Part shown: in pieces, positions 4,985 to 5,580 of the stretch
Numbering within the stretch: the first letter of the stretch is position 1
How the letters are laid out: each line of letters opens with the position of its first letter
Source: CAYLJO01 sp964383905
GTDB lineage: Bacteria; Acidobacteriota; Blastocatellia; Pyrinomonadales; Pyrinomonadaceae
Reading direction: 5' to 3'
Length of the DNA stretch: 5,580 nt
NCBI GenBank assembly: GCA_964383905.1
Contig: CAYLJO010000323.1
Coordinates: forward strand, 1-5,580
Notes under the pieces: model-generated
Databases searched by the model: none
Seen by the model: the letters and a program-made list of their open reading frames with translations, nothing else
Told to the model about the DNA's origin: nothing
Program-made: the position numbers and the translations under genes

Positions 4985-5038
4985 GCTCTTAATACGGCTT
5001 GAAGGAATAAAATCGGGTGGTCCGGGTATTAATAGAGC
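4985..5038 (+). repeat. Imperfect inverted repeat flanking a possible ECF-type promoter
   Basis: GCTCTTAATAC (4985-4995) pairs with GTATTAA-TA-GAGC (5026-5038), broken only by a 2-nt bulge. The 30 bp between the arms contain GGAATAAAAT (5004-5013), which resembles the GGAA-start -35 element used by many ECF sigma factors. A matching -10 cannot be named with confidence. The whole lies 40 bp before the sigma ATG, where an autoregulated promoter and its operator, or an RNA hairpin, would be expected. Confidence 0.38.
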
Positions 5039-5077
5039 GGAGATTTAACATAAGAAGCGCAGGGCAGACTTTAAAAC

Positions 5078-5580
5078 ATGTTTGGCTCCACGCCTCAAAG
5101 GGCCCCGAAGGCGGATCGCGACACCAAATGGGCGGCATTTGAAGAGCAAGCCATGCCGCACATTGATAGTCTGTTTCGCGTGGCCATGTGGCTGGCCCGC
5201 GACCGCACGGAAGCTGAAGATCTGGTCCAGGAAACGCTGACGCAGGCGCTGCAATCGTTTCACCGGTTCGAGGCAGGCACCAACTGCCGCGCCTGGCTGA
5301 TCCAGATCATGTATCACATGAATAGTAAAATTCGCCGGTCGAAAATGCGTCTTCAACTGGTGCGCGACACAGACGAGCGCATCGCCGAGACGGTCGCGTT
5401 TGAGCCGCCGACGCCACAAAACATTACGGAAGAAGAGGTATTGCGCGCGCTCGAGCGCATCCCGCGCAGCTATCAGGAGGCGGTTGTGCTCTCCGATATT
5501 GAAGAAATGAGCTATAAGGAGGTCGCGGCGGCCCTGGGAGTCCCCGTCGGGACGGTGATGTCGCGGCTCTCCCGGGGGCG
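5078..5580 (+). CDS. ECF-family RNA polymerase sigma factor (RpoE-like), 3' end outside window
   Basis: The frame is open from ATG 5078 to the window edge: 167 complete codons, no stop. ECF sigma factors have about 180-200 residues, so most of the protein is here. It directs RNA polymerase to a stress or envelope regulon. Sigma region 2 spans about 25-92, with the core-binding stretch RTEAEDLVQETLTQALQSFH (43-62) and the -10-recognition segment RFEAGTNCRAWLIQIMYHMN (63-82). Cys70 stands where Phe is usual. Sigma region 4 starts near 117, with LERIPRSYQEAVVLSDIEEM (125-144) and the -35-binding helix-turn-helix SYKEVAAALGVPVGTVMSRL (145-164). ATG 5078 is the earliest possible start because TAA 5072-5074 lies in frame just before it; the ribosome-binding site is weak (AGGG about 13 nt upstream). 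An anti-sigma factor gene often follows such genes but would lie outside the window. Confidence 0.93.
   Translation, partial: MFGSTPQRAPKADRDTKWAAFEEQAMPHIDSLFRVAMWLARDRTEAEDLVQETLTQALQSFHRFEAGTNCRAWLIQIMYHMNSKIRRSKMRLQLVRDTDERIAETVAFEPPTPQNITEEEVLRALERIPRSYQEAVVLSDIEEMSYKEVAAALGVPVGTVMSRLSRG

Noticed and set aside
5045..5419. Minus-strand open frame of 124 codons
   Set aside because: It is antisense to the clearly recognisable ECF sigma factor, and its composition (many Arg, Leu, His) is what a mirrored GC-rich gene gives.
1..5580. CRISPR array, tRNA, rRNA or complete insertion sequence
   Set aside because: No regularly spaced repeats, no tRNA cloverleaf, no rRNA-like stretch and no transposase frame were seen on either strand.

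Overview
This window most likely comes from an acidobacterium (phylum Acidobacteriota). The main evidence is the pair on the minus strand at 1648-4643: a short PadR-type regulator overlapping by 4 nt a long MacB/FtsX-type permease with a duplicated core. This matches the ADOP ('acidobacterial duplicated orphan permease') arrangement, which is characteristic of that phylum. The DNA is GC-rich, with AT-rich islands only at control sites. No class or genus can be named from this sequence.

Layout. 1-300 holds a decayed, start-less minus-strand remnant of a short acidic protein (95-292). 301-1352 is a plus-strand redox module: an ArsR-family repressor (342-680) behind a canonical promoter and palindromic operator, a second copy of the operator (708-729), a thioredoxin (867-1205), and the first 30 codons of a quinone oxidoreductase/MDR-type gene whose reading frame stops abruptly (1260-1352). 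1353-1647 is a non-coding scar-like stretch with short direct and inverted repeats. 1648-4643 is the minus-strand padR-ADOP operon, whose promoter is covered by two tandem palindromes. 4644-5077 is a 434-bp divergent intergenic region holding those palindromes, a plus-strand terminator-like hairpin, a 105-nt multi-helix RNA fold with a C(UUCG)G loop, and an inverted repeat around a possible ECF-type promoter. 5078-5580 is the start of an ECF RNA polymerase sigma factor that runs off the window.

How the parts may work together. The ArsR protein probably represses itself and the thioredoxin/oxidoreductase genes through two near-identical operators. Its three cysteines near the recognition helix, and the thioredoxin next door, suggest that the signal is thiol or redox related (inference). 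PadR probably represses its own operon, and so the permease, through paired sites placed on the -35 and -10 boxes. The ECF sigma factor is a separate divergent unit whose long leader region carries the structured element.

The most distinctive signals are the duplicated ArsR operator with a near-leaderless arsR start, the tandem PadR operator geometry, and the 4776-4880 fold, for which sequence features favour a plus-strand RNA. Nothing here is a clear novel multi-gene system.
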